Positions 34,001 through 44,405 of a stretch of 64,000 bases of DNA are shown here, in pieces. Position 1 is the stretch's first letter; each line of letters begins with the position of its first letter. The stretch is from Guadua angustifolia. Taxonomy: Eukaryota; Streptophyta; Magnoliopsida; Poales; Poaceae. The notes under the pieces are model-generated. The model did no database searches and was not told where the DNA came from. It saw nothing but the letters and a program-made list of their open reading frames with translations. The position numbers and the translations under genes were made by a program. Where the stretch lies: the NCBI GenBank assembly GCA_036346375.1, contig CM070517.1:47526200-47590199 (forward strand). Direction: 5' to 3'.

Positions 34001-36409
34001 GCTCAGTAGTGTTCTTTAAAGTATAGCCTACCCAAATACGAAAAGATAATCTCATTTCGCCGTGATTTACATATTAGTCTTAACAGCTTAATAACCCTAA
34101 GTAATCACAATACGTAAGTGCATAATATGAATGAACGAACTGTAGTTGCAAACGAGGAAACCTGTAGTTAAGTTATTTGTATCACCAAAACCTTCTCAAA
34201 TATCATGAAAATAATCCCAGTAGCCTAAATCAGTAGATCTAACCAGCATAAAGCTAATTCTAAGTGAAATCAATTAAAGATAAAGAACTAACCATTCGTA
34301 ATCTAATGTAATCATTTAAGCCTTTTCATTAACTCGTAAAGCAGCTCGAATAAATCTGAATTTAGTAAAGAATAGTCTAGAAATGATCTTTAGGATATGA
34401 TCTGCAGTAATCTAAGAAAATATTCTTGCTTTATCTTGCTTTGACTCTGAATCCTAATAGAGCAAAACCCATAAGTAATAAAGTTGCGAACTCATATTGT
34501 GAATAGTGAATCAATGGAACTTGCAACTAATGATTAATTCTATTAATCTTAACCAATTTTAGCATCTTGAATTCGTAAAATAAGATTAATAAATTCATAA
34601 AGAGTAATCCCTGTTTCTTGTGAAGAGTTTTATTTGTTCTTTCTATCTACTTTCTTTTTGCCCTTATTGAAGTTAGTTAATTGCTTTATTTCCGTTGATC
34701 GACGTGTAGAACCCGACGTTGTCGATTCCGTCATCGCCTCCATTATCCTCGATCCTCGTCTTCGTCGTAAGCAGGATTAAGCAAGGCAAGCATCCTTTGA
34801 CCATATTGATCCCAGTATTTTATATTCCTTTTGTGCATCAAATTGTTTTATGCATGTGATTACTTTATGTAAATTGCTATCTTGTGGATTTGGTAGTTAT
34901 ACCTGTTGTCTCGTGAATCTCCTTTGATGATTATGAACATGTGAACCTTGATAGCCTTAGATTGAGGATAGGCATTACTTAATGTCATCATGGGTATATG
35001 CGTTCATATTATTCATGCTTAGCCATGCTTTAGAATCAGCAATGTGCATGATCAGATCAAAATGTGTTTCCTGAAAACACTGAAAATGGCGCTGTTGGTT
35101 GCGGATATTTTGATTAAAAACCCAAAATAAAACTATGTGTTGATGCGGGCGATTATTGGCAATAGCCGGATGTGCGAATGGAATTGCACGTAGTGTAGGG
35201 TGAAGTGTCGCCCGTGTCAGTTTAAGGACCGAGCAATGGGACGCTATTGATCCGAGATTTCCGTGCAACCACAAGGGTGAGGATGGGTTAGCCATAGCTT
35301 GTTATGTTAATTAGACATGGCTTTGCTCATTGGTAGGCGGGAGCTAGCGGAAGCATTCCAGTTCGGTTTGCTTGTGAGGGGCTTCCATGCGTTCAGATGG
35401 GTAATTGTTCGGCGGGCAGATCGGTGTACGCCCGCCATGGACAGAGACGTGGTGTTGGGTGTGATAAATGTGGATCCACGGCTTGGGTGAGTGTCTCTGC
35501 TTTGTATGGGGTTAACGCCCCGGCTGGTCAAAGCCATGTCTAGGTAATGTAACGACTATGTATGATTGCTCATTCGCATACTCTTGTATGGCGATCCACT
35601 ACCGACGTGGTGAGTTGATCATTCCTTGTGGGTAAAGTTGTACACCTCTGCAGAGTTTAAATCTAATCGATTAGCCGCGCTCGCGGTCATGAGCACTTGG
35701 TGAAGTCATTCCAATGTTAGCTTTGGTATTTTCAAAAAGGGTTATTTTATAAGTTAGCTTACCCCCACAGATGACCCAATACTATACCATGTGTTGGCAA
35801 GTATTGGTATCAGCTGTTGTGCCATGTGTTGGCAAAGAACTGGATATATGCCATGCGATGGCAATGATCGATTCGAACTCGCGTCATGGAGGACGGTGAG
35901 TGTTATCTATGCCTTACTTATTTGCTATCAATTAATCTTGCTTTTATAAATTCCGTTTGCAAATAACTTGGTTTACAAATTCAAATTCGCTTTATGCAAA
36001 TTAACCGTGGAAGCTTTTCCTTTGAAATGGCCTGCATGTAAGATAGGTTCTGCTCAAGTCTTGCTGAGTACGTAAAGTACTCACCCTTGCCTAATTATAT
36101 TGTAGGTGGTTTAGAATGCGAAGCTTCGAAGTTGTTCATCGCAGGTTGCGGGTTTCTCTTCGGAGTGTTCTATCTGGAGTTTATGCCTGGTCAGTTGCCT
36201 GCGGGTCGGTTGGGCAAACTACAGGATATTGCTTCTTTGCTGCTGTATTCTCTGAGTTGTAATATTTATTTGTATAATCGTTTCCGCTTAATTAATATAA
36301 TGTGTGGTTGTGATTCCAATTGTTGTAAACATGTGAGTGCTAGCTACTGATCCAGGGAATAGCACAGTAATCACATGGAGGTTCCTGTTCATCAGAACGG
36401 GGTCTCACA
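31054..36409 (+). mobile_element. 5.36-kb solo-LTR-like element, copy 1
   Basis: Starts TGTAACAGCCCAAAAATTAA, ends CGGGGTCTCACA, and is flanked by the exact 5-bp duplication CCGTC (31049-31053 and 36410-36414). The TG...CA ends with a 5-bp TSD indicate an LTR retrotransposon, yet no internal domain, primer-binding site or internal direct repeat is present. The layout is an AT-rich 5' part, a GC-rich block (about 31860-32860), a long AT-rich middle and conserved 3' modules (CTCTGCAGAGTTTAAATC at about 35648; GTACTCACCCTTGCC at about 36075). A second full copy at 49586-57888, minus its nested insert, has almost the same length. It sits inside the Mutator-like element. Confidence 0.88.
31840..32860 (+). 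other. GC-rich block of the 5.36-kb element (copy 1)
   Basis: C-rich open frames (31695-32207, 31861-32397, 32548-32856) show only Pro/Ser/Leu-rich composition and no domain. The corresponding block in copy 2 (50340-51340) is related in plan but diverged and its frames are not conserved, so I do not treat these as genes. It may be the LTR promoter and leader region. Confidence 0.45.
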
Positions 36410-37089
36410 CCGTCACTCCCGACGCTGTCAATGCTAGCACTGAGGGCGCACCTCATCATCTGGTGCCCGTCGCGCCGCCGGGCAAGGCCGAAGCTCCAGG
36501 TAGCCAGCGACGACTGGGCTCTGGACAGCCTCACGCAGCTGCCGCCAAGGACAGCATGCCGCGTCGACGTCGTAGGGCAAAGGATGAAGGCGACGCCGAG
36601 AAGGAGGAGGGAGAAGCTAATGGAGACGATGTCACGGCTGCAACCTGAATGCCCATGAGTCGCGCAACATCCTGCGTGCCCGGCCACCACCGGAACGATG
36701 GTTGGGAATTGGCCCACAGCTCCACAACCGTGGGAGGCTAAATGCAAGGGAGAGGAAACAAAGGGTGGCCTTATTTCAGGATTCGGACAGTGTCCTGGTC
36801 AACCTCCCCACGCAGCTCGTGAAAGCGATCTAGCTAGTACTATAGCACTGCTGCAACACGACCTTTTCCAAATTATATAGCCAACCAGAATAGAAATGAC
36901 ATTTTTCCTCCTTAATATAGATCGGGGCAAAATTAGTGCTCTCTCGATACAAATGGAAATGGTACCAGCATGAGAAATGAAGAACGAAAAAGAAAAAACA
37001 AAATGGCAGTGAGGAGGGACAGGAGAACAAGTCCATTGTTTGCAGCGCCTCCAGGCGCTGCTTCCTCCCGTGGAGCGCAGGAGTTGCTT
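36410..37089 (+). other. Interior of the Mutator-like element, right part
   Basis: GC-rich to about 36740, then mixed. Open frame from 36431 on + (LALRAHLIIWCPSRRRARPK) to TAA near 36656. No recognised domain. It would join to 31004-31053 before the LTR insertion. Confidence 0.35.
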
Positions 37090-37281
37090 CCCTGCAGCGG
37101 TGGGGCTGGCGCATTGCAGCGGTCGGTGAGGGCGAAGCAGCGTCCAGGAGGAGCGGCTTTCGCGTGTGCAGTGTCCACTGATCGTGGAGAGGGCTATTTC
37201 TGCGATTTCCACCGGACAAAGGCTATTTTCATAAAATAAAAATACTACATAGCTACTACAGTAAAATTTTCTCCAATTTTT

Positions 37282-37527
37282 ACCATAGTTTTGCGGCGGT
37301 AGTCTCATAATGACTTCACGCAGAATGCCTGTAGACAAACCGAGCTGTATGGCAAAGAGGGCTTTTTAGTCAAGTTCTTCCTATTGTTCATCTGTCATTG
37401 TCGCCGGTTTAGCTGAAAGCGCTTTTCTGACACCCACCTGTGTGAGAACGGTTTTCATTTGAATTTGCCATATCGAAAAATTGATTTTGCCATCAAATTT
37501 CTCAATGCCAAATTTAGTGGATGACAT
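37282..37527 (-). pseudogene. Copia gag fragment, N-terminal half
   Basis: Starts MSSTKFGIEKFDGKINFSI, then WQIQMKTVLTQVGVRKALSA and KPATMTDEQ, the standard N-terminus of a Copia gag (DUF4219-like). Two in-frame stops follow (after TDEQ and EELD), then ALFAIQLGLSTGILREVI. The frame ends at the Mutator-like element's TSD and continues at 30553. Confidence 0.85.
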
Positions 37528-38475
37528 AGTAGTGAATAAAATTGCAGATAAAAAATATGATAGGTTCTGCAAAAACTTCCTGGTGCACTCTAGGTGCGCA
37601 AAACAATTTTACTGCATTCTGGTACACTTCGGTGTGCGTAACAAATTGCCAATGAGAAACCGGAGCTGCACTGAAAAAACTGGAGCTGAAGAAACCACTG
37701 GAAGCTGGAGCCGCCCGATCTTTGGAGCCAAAAACGATTGCTCTGTGACTCAAGAAAACTATCCAATCCGGTTAACAGATCAGTTTCATATCCAGCACAG
37801 GGATCGAAGAGCTGTTCTGACGCAGAAAAAATCGATTCCTGGAGGCTAGAGCTTCACGTGTACAAGAGCAAACAGCAAACAACATAATAGTTTTTTTTTA
37901 AAAGAAAACAGTCGAGCTGTTTACTAATGAGAAGGCAGAGAGCAAAACAACATAATAGTTGGACTGGACTTCCTCACGCAGCGCAAGGAGCGAGCAATCA
38001 TAATACACACAATAACCATTTTATAGTAGTTTCTTCCTTCAACTGTTATACAGCACACAGACCTGGAATCACTTAGCAATCATAATACACACAGTAGAGT
38101 TCCCTCACGCATATCACACGTGTGGAACATGATAGCATAGCACATAGTACAGGTGAATACATACAAATGCAATACCACACTATAATAGGCCATACCGCCA
38201 TAGCATGCAGCCAGCGCAGCTCTGCTCAGACACATGCACACATAAACAGCCACATACATATAAAATCCAGTCCAGATAGTAAGGAGGATCAACAAACACG
38301 CATATGCAGAAATACAATTACACAAATAAGCACGGGCAGGAAGAATTCAGATTGAACGGCACGTGAGACTGAAAGAAGATGACCAGACTTTCCTTCAGCT
38401 GCATCTTTATTTGAGGCTATATGAATGGAGAAATAGCGAAGCAAGCTTTCCAGCTGATGGAGAGTAATTGAGTAC
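37528..38475. other. 3' flank of the NLR gene
   Basis: No coding motif found. This stretch may hold the NLR 3' UTR and any downstream intron or exon. On - a pyrimidine-rich CTCTGCCTTCTCATTAG (about 37927-37943) and TGTGTCTGAGCAG (about 38221-38233) are plausible splice acceptors. Confidence 0.4.
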
Positions 38476-41349
38476 TCACGGAGATGAGGCAGCAACCACA
38501 GTTCCATCTTCTTGGCGTCGACGGTGTGGATTGTGCTTGAAATCAGGATGGTTGGGATGCTTTTGAATTGCTTGCCTGAGTTGTTCCACTTGATCTGGGC
38601 TGCAGTCGCCATTGAGCTCGAGCTTCTTCAACTTGGGGAGGTGGTTAACTCCAGAAAGAGACTCCATGGTGGCAAAAGACCAGACAATCATCAAGAGCTC
38701 AGGAGCCGCTCCAGCGTCAAAACTGATGGTGGTGATGTCGCTGCCCTCAACGACCAGAGACTTGAGACACCGGAATTCTTCTTTCTTGAAGCTGAGCTCT
38801 CTTCCAGTGTATGACTGGCGATGGAGCCTGAGGCAGCTCAGGATTTTGAGCTTGCCAAGGATGCGTATAGCATCTTCCCCCAGGTAAGTCTGGCTCAGTG
38901 TTATCTTGGTAAGTTGATCGAGATCTGCAATCCAGAGGGGAAGCCCACTTGTGATGCCGCTGATGTTTAGGCTCTGGAGAAGCTTCGTATGTGTGGCTAA
39001 CGCCGCCGCCGACTCTGCATCAAGTGTACTCTCACTTCTTGCCGGTTGAATGATTCGGATTGACAAGGAGAGGAGGCATCCGCACAATTTCTCAATCTGC
39101 TGGAAGAGAAGACCCAGGGCGCCTTTCTTGCCATGGAGGATTACACCCAATTTTCTCAGTTGCAGCAACTGGCCGAGATCAATTAAATCATCAACATTGT
39201 GGGAAACATCAACGTGGGACAATATCTCCAGTTTTTTCATTATGCGGATGCCACTGGGAAGGCGCACTGTCGTAAACGACTCCTCAAAACTACCGGAGTT
39301 GCTGCTTGGAGAATCTGTCTGGCCAGCAAGCAAATGTTTTAGCATTGGAAGCATGACAGATTTCGTGGCGAATGCCCTTACTACTGTTTGCCGGATGTCC
39401 AATGTCTCCAGGCACTGCAGCTTCTTGATTTGCTTCGGCAATTCAGTGACATCTGTTTTCCTGAGACTCAAGTACTTGAGCAATAATATCTTACAGATGC
39501 TCTTCAGATGCTTCTTCGTTAAGCCTTTGCTGCCTTCAAGATCCAGCACCTTCAACAGCTGCCATTGAGATGATTTGGCCAAGTATGGAAGATATGCCAC
39601 AATGCCATTGCCGTCAGCTTCCAAAGGATGATCAAAGTGAGATGCTTGCAGTCCTATCCTGCTGTGGATGGAAAGGTGGCGAGCCAAATCTGGTGGCAGG
39701 TCTGTGTCAACAAAGTTTACATCTGCAGCAATCCTGGTGATGACTTGGCGAACCACACGATGTATCGTGCAGCTCTTGATCTTGCCTGCAGCACTGATTT
39801 CCCCAGGAAGAACAAGCCGCCGAGCGACGAGCGCATCGAAGCAGCGTTCAGCTTCATCTTGTGCGTGGTTCACGGTTATGAGGCCTTCAGCCCTCCATCT
39901 TCTACACAAGGTTGTTCTCCTAATGCAGTCATTTTTGGGGAAGATAGTTAGGTACAGCAAGCAGCTCCTGTACTTCCTTGGCAAGTCATTGTAGGAGAGC
40001 CACACCATTTGCTTTGCAACGCTTTTTTTCGACTTCCTACACTCTGATATTTTTTTCTCAAAGTTTGCCAGCTCATTATCGCTCCTGTCAGGATTAACAT
40101 AGAGAAGGTGCAGGAAAATCTTCATTGCAAAGACATCGGGTTGCAATCTTATTAAAACATCAAATATTGGCTTATCCCAATGTATGGTTTGGACGTACAG
40201 CGCCTTCAGGACTAAAAATTCTAGTAGACTTCTAGCTGTGAAGATTTTGTAAGGAGAAGACGACTCTGCTATAGATTCATTATCTGTGATCATGATTATA
40301 GCGCTACCAGCAGGGCAATCATCGGCAGCATGTAACAAAGCAGATTTTATGGTCACCCATGGTAGTTCTGAGAAGACATCCTCAAGAAGAATCAAGAAGC
40401 GTTTACCAGCAGCTTTGAGATAGCACTGAAGTTTCTTGGCGAGTTGCGTGGCCTCATCCTCCTCCTCATCTTTAACCCCCCGTGATGATGTTTCCGTAGA
40501 GATCTGCTCCTCAGCTTCCTTGCTCTGAAGTGGAAGTGGAAGTGGAAGGACTGCTGCTTCTACTTGTTCTAGTATTTCCCGCAACACCTCTGATGCCGAT
40601 TTATGCCCGACATCGGCCACCCGGGCCTTGCAACCAAATGAGCTCACCACGGAGGGATGTCCGTACAACCCCCTTGCGATATGAGTTGCCAGCCGTTCAT
40701 TATGTCTGTAAAAATATAGAATAGGGAAGACCCTGAGCTGTGGTCCGCCAACTCCTGCAGCAGGTGCTTCCTCCAACAGCCACTCGATCAGGCGATCTAT
40801 GCTTTCGTTAACGAAAGTCTCCTCGTCGTCCGGTAGTTCACCGTCTGCAAGTAAAGCGCGTCGGTTCCGAATATCTGTAGCCTGGACGTCGTCGTCGATG
40901 AATATCGCGTCGTCCTGATCAGGCACCGACGGCACGGTGACGCCGTACCTGAGCCGCCTGTCGCCCACGTCGCGCGCCCGGACCTTGAGCTCCCGAATCC
41001 GTGCCGCCACCCGGTGCCGGGCCGGAATGGTCCGCACAAACCGGGGGATCCGCCGGAGATACGCCAAAAGCCCCTTGGCGCGGGGGCCAGCACCTGCAAC
41101 TTGCTGGACGTAGAGCTCGACGCTGCCCTCGCAGTCTCGGGCGAGGCCGACCACCTGTCTCATCCATGTCCGGACATGGTGGGCGCGGTGCTGGGCCTCG
41201 GTGAGGTGCATCTGCAGGCTGTTCATGCTCTCCATCTCGTCCTTGATGAACTCCACGTCGCCGCGGACGCCGCCCAGCAGCTGCGCCTCGTCGAGGAGGA
41301 CGGTGGTGAGGCGGCCCACGAGCGAGTCGAGTACGCCCTGCGCGGCCAT
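38476..41349 (-). CDS. CC-NLR disease-resistance-like protein with a non-canonical NB-ARC
   Basis: A single open frame of 957 codons. Residues 1-190 form an Rx-type coiled-coil domain, with RDCEGSVELYVQQV (71-84) at the EDVID position. At 204-250 the P-loop GxGGxGKT is absent; the sequence is LRVFPILYFYRHNERLATHI. Kinase-2 is RFLILLEDVF (317-326), RNBS-B is GSAIIMITDN (348-357), and GLPLA is replaced by QPDVFAMKIFLHLL (403-416). RNBS-D and the winged helix are well kept (CLLYLTIFPKNDCIRR, 463-478), but MHD reads IHR (529-531). About 12 degenerate leucine-rich repeats run from 590 to 925. NLRs detect pathogen effectors in the plant cell; loss of the P-loop predicts no ATP switch and suggests a partner-dependent or decoy role. 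It is the only intact host gene here. The stop lies within GTGAGT, so a spliced extension is possible. Confidence 0.93.
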   Translation of the reverse strand: MAAQGVLDSLVGRLTTVLLDEAQLLGGVRGDVEFIKDEMESMNSLQMHLTEAQHRAHHVRTWMRQVVGLARDCEGSVELYVQQVAGAGPRAKGLLAYLRRIPRFVRTIPARHRVAARIRELKVRARDVGDRRLRYGVTVPSVPDQDDAIFIDDDVQATDIRNRRALLADGELPDDEETFVNESIDRLIEWLLEEAPAAGVGGPQLRVFPILYFYRHNERLATHIARGLYGHPSVVSSFGCKARVADVGHKSASEVLREILEQVEAAVLPLPLPLQSKEAEEQISTETSSRGVKDEEEDEATQLAKKLQCYLKAAGKRFLILLEDVFSELPWVTIKSALLHAADDCPAGSAIIMITDNESIAESSSPYKIFTARSLLEFLVLKALYVQTIHWDKPIFDVLIRLQPDVFAMKIFLHLLYVNPDRSDNELANFEKKISECRKSKKSVAKQMVWLSYNDLPRKYRSCLLYLTIFPKNDCIRRTTLCRRWRAEGLITVNHAQDEAERCFDALVARRLVLPGEISAAGKIKSCTIHRVVRQVITRIAADVNFVDTDLPPDLARHLSIHSRIGLQASHFDHPLEADGNGIVAYLPYLAKSSQWQLLKVLDLEGSKGLTKKHLKSICKILLLKYLSLRKTDVTELPKQIKKLQCLETLDIRQTVVRAFATKSVMLPMLKHLLAGQTDSPSSNSGSFEESFTTVRLPSGIRIMKKLEILSHVDVSHNVDDLIDLGQLLQLRKLGVILHGKKGALGLLFQQIEKLCGCLLSLSIRIIQPARSESTLDAESAAALATHTKLLQSLNISGITSGLPLWIADLDQLTKITLSQTYLGEDAIRILGKLKILSCLRLHRQSYTGRELSFKKEEFRCLKSLVVEGSDITTISFDAGAAPELLMIVWSFATMESLSGVNHLPKLKKLELNGDCSPDQVEQLRQAIQKHPNHPDFKHNPHRRRQEDGTVVAASSP

Positions 41350-41610
41350 CTCGACAGCTTGATCTCTGACACTCTCTCTAGCTAGCTATTTGTTGATCGA
41401 TCCCCCTTTACGGTGGAGAAGATGGAGAGGCAGGGCAGGCATTGCAAGCAAGGGAAGGAGATTGCAAGTGCCAAATGAAAGGATGGGAGCACAACATCTC
41501 CACGCCGTCGGGATGCTTGTATTTGCTCTAGGCATATATGGCAGGTTATTTAAGCCTAGGAGGCCGGCCTTGCATCTGGCGCACGAATATTCTCTACTAT
41601 CTATCTATCT
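41350..41610 (-). promoter_or_regulatory. Likely 5' UTR/proximal promoter of the NLR gene
   Basis: About 240 bp lies between the candidate TATA box and the start codon. A second TTATTTAAG-like AT box lies near 41545-41553, closer to the gene. No upstream in-frame coding extension is visible. Confidence 0.5.
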
Positions 41611-41620
41611 ATATTTATAC
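41611..41620 (-). promoter_or_regulatory. Candidate TATA box for the NLR gene
   Basis: On - the sequence is GTATAAATAT, followed by an ATAGATAGATAG tract. It lies about 260 bp upstream of the NLR ATG, a normal distance for a plant gene with a leader of about 230 nt. Confidence 0.45.
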
Positions 41621-41639
41621 TAATTAGGCACTCTGAGCA

Positions 41640-44080
41640 AACTTCCATATTAACAGAAAGATATGGTTATATATTTGTTGGACCCAAGTTATAATAGTTT
41701 AGATTAAAAGAAAAAAGAGTCAATGTCAAGTACAATGTAAATTTAAAATAAAAAATTAAAGAAGTTAGCAATCTCACTTCCATGCTATTTTCAAAGTAAA
41801 TTCATAAATAAATAAAATTTGAAATAATAATTACATAAAATTAGTAAATTAAAACGATGAGTCTATCTCAAGTACAAACCAAATTAAGTAAACTAAAATT
41901 CAAAATAAAAAATGAAGAAAAATTAGTGATCTGACTTCCACACGATTTCCAAAGTAAATACATAAATATCAAAAATTTGGAATAATAATTAAACAAAATT
42001 AGCAAATTAAAACAATGAGTCTATCGCAAGTACAAGCCAAATAAGTAAAATTCAGAATAAAAATAAAATAAAATAAAGTAATCATTTAGATTTTTGTACA
42101 AATTCCAAAGTAAACCCTAAAAATAAATTCAAAATAGTAATAAATAAAAAACATAAGTATTCATATGAATTTCAACCTAAAACTAAAAAATCCACCCCAC
42201 ATATGAAAAAATATGCAAACTCGAATAATAATTACTCAATCCGTTCAACTTTATATGGTTCTCTTGGCACTTAGAACAAGATAAATAACTAAAATTTAGA
42301 ATAATAATTAAAAATTAGAAAATTAAAACAATGAGTCTATCTCAAGTACAAGACCAATTAAGTAAAATTTGAAATAAAAATAAAATAAATAATTTGATTT
42401 TTTTTGAAACAGACGGCAGGAGCTGTCTTTGCATTAAAAGAGGAGACAACGGAGATACAAGATAACATAAGGATGAAAAGTCAATACACTCTGAGATGGG
42501 GAAGAAAAGCAACAACACATTCGGCCCCAATCATGCAGCCATAAAAATTCTTGATGAAAGCCTACTAGAAAAACGGGGCAAGTCCGACCTGGTCACGCCG
42601 AAGATCAAAACCGACGTAGCCACCCAAGACCCTACCGATGTGACCTATTTCGCAAACGAATTTATGCTTGGCTATGCTCGATGCCCTCGTGAGACCTTGG
42701 CTGAGTTGCTATCCTCCAATTTGCAACGTCCTGTGTAATACGATAGAAAACTGCCTACGCCGAGCTGTATTCATTTTTGAAAATTCTTGCATTCTTTTCT
42801 TTCCAAATATTCCAAAAAGAATACATTAGAGTTCCATCAATATTCCTGCGAGAGTGCTTTGGCACGTCCTGTCTAATATGTGACCACCATTGTGCCGGAT
42901 GCACGTCTATCCTGGGGATCTATGGAGAGAGCTGCATAAGGGGGAAGACCTTCCACCAAACCTGCTTGGCGAAAGGGCATAATAGTGGCAGATGCATCGC
43001 CGATTTTGGCTCGGAGCCACAAAGTGGACACCTCTCAGAATTTGGTCACCCTTTGTCGCTAACCTGTCTGCCGTGATTTTCATACAAACTCTAAAGTAAA
43101 CCCTAAATAACTAAAATTTAGAATAATAATTAAAATTAGCAAATTAAAACAACGAGTCTATCTCAAGTACAAGGCCAATTAAGTAAAATTTGGAATAAAA
43201 ATAAAATAAAATAAATAAGATTTTCATACAAACTCTAAATAAACCCTAAAAATAAATTTAGACTAGTAATAAATGAAAATATATATTTTCATTTGAATTC
43301 TAGCCTAAAACTTAAAAAAATCCACACCATGTACAATAAAAAATATGCAAAGTCAGAATAATAATTACTGACCCTGTCCAAGTTTATAGGGTGTATTTTC
43401 TTTTGACATATAGACTAAGAGGATATTGCAAATGATCATTCAATGATATTGCACAATCCCTAATTATTATCCATACTCGCTATGATATATTCAATGCATG
43501 TATATAGAGGATATAAAGTAACGTTAGATATTTATTAGTGGTATAGAGGCCTAGAGGGGAGACCGCATTAATTTTGTATTGGAATATAAAATACGATGTA
43601 TATTTATGCACAAGACCATTCAAAAATGCGTCCTATACTTTTTTGACGCAACGAGTCTATATCAAGTACAAGCCAAATTAACTAAAATTTGAAATAAAAA
43701 ATTAGCAATTTTATTTCCATTGTAATTTGAGAGTAAACCTAAACATAAAATTTTGAGTAATAATAAATAAAAATAGAATATGGATTTTTATACGAATTCC
43801 AACATAAATTGAAAAAAAAATCCACCAAAAGTACAATCGAAAAGTATACAATTAGGAATAAATTAAAGGATGCTTAAAAATTTGATTTGTATGTGAATTA
43901 CAATGCCAAATTATAAAATTATTAAAATTTATAATATAATCTATTAACTATACTAATTATGAACTATGAGAAAATTTTCACATTAATAAAGAAAAGAAAA
44001 AAGATTTAACGTCCATCTAACAGACCAAGGTTATAACGGCTATCAAGTACAATCCAAATTAGCAGATCCAAGTGACTTTA
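41640..44080. repeat. AT-rich imperfect tandem repeat, interrupted by a LINE fragment
   Basis: The phrase AATGAGTCTATCTCAAGTAC, followed by CAA(A/G)CCAAATTAAGTAAAATT and a GATTTNCATACAAACTCCAAA block, recurs at about 41850, 42010, 42330, 43150, 43650 and, more weakly, 44045. Spacings are about 150-320 bp. It is very A+T rich with no coding potential. It may be a decayed satellite or LTR-derived array upstream of the NLR. Confidence 0.75.
42402..43073 (-). mobile_element. 5'-truncated L1-type LINE, 3' end with zf-RVT region
   Basis: On - the reading gives ERCPLCGSEPKSAMHLPLLC, then PFAKQVWWKVFPLM, the zinc-binding domain (zf-RVT) that follows reverse transcriptase in plant LINEs. The 3' tail reads CTTTTAATGCAAAGACAGC, then TCCTGCCGTCTGTTTC and an A-run. 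The 7-bp duplication TGATTTT flanks it (42395-42401 and 43074-43080). Stops in the frame show it is dead. It interrupts the AT-rich tandem repeat. Confidence 0.85.
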
Positions 44081-44085
44081 TCTAA

Positions 44086-44316
44086 GGCCCTGTTTGTTTT
44101 AGCTTTTGATTCTGGATTTTGACCCTAAAAGCAGAATCAGAAACAAACAGTTTGATTCTAGAATCCGATTCTTACAATCCAACCCACCCACATACACTAG
44201 AATCCACAATCCACTTCATATGTGCTTTTGGATTTTAGCTTTTGGAGAATCAGCTTCTCTACAACCACAATCCAAAATCAGCTTTTAGAGAATCCAAAAC
44301 TGAAACAAACAGTCCC
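44086..44316. mobile_element. Tourist-like MITE (PIF/Harbinger type), copy 1
   Basis: 231 bp with ends GGCCCTGTTTGTTTTAGC and, inverted, GGGACTGTTTGTTTCAG; TSD TAA on both sides (44083-44085 and 44317-44319). The interior is rich in AATCAGCTTTT/AAAAGCTGATT-type palindromic phrases. Confidence 0.88.
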
Positions 44317-44405
44317 TAAGAAGCTAGCCTATGCGTATGCACGGTTACCGACTAGTATATATAATTAGTGATTCCTTGTTTTATTCATAGATAGTAGTAT
44401 ATTGA

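Larger units (their letters stand above)
30563..37272. mobile_element. Non-autonomous Mutator-like element (possible Pack-MULE) with long TIRs and 9-bp TSD
   Basis: Inverted terminal repeats of about 180 bp, 30563-30745 and 37090-37272, share TTTTACTATAGTAGC, GAAAATAGCCTCTGTC, GCAGAAATAGCCCTCT and GCTGCTTCGCCC blocks. The 9-bp flanks CCAATTTTA (30554-30562) and CCAATTTTT (37273-37281) match at 8 of 9. Long TIRs with a 9-bp TSD are diagnostic of Mutator-like elements. Without the nested 5.36-kb insert it is about 1.35 kb, with no transposase and a GC-rich interior that may be captured gene sequence. It splits a Copia gag frame. Confidence 0.9.

Noticed and set aside
36337..36747. Overlapping ORFs on both strands right of the LTR insertion in the MULE
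   Set aside because: The + strand frame from 36431 may belong to a captured exon, but the other frames are shadows; no recognised product.
43370..43640. Stowaway-like MITE (phrase resembling CTGTCCAAGTTTATAGGG)
   Set aside because: Only one end looks similar to a Stowaway terminus and no TA target duplication or matching inverted end was found.
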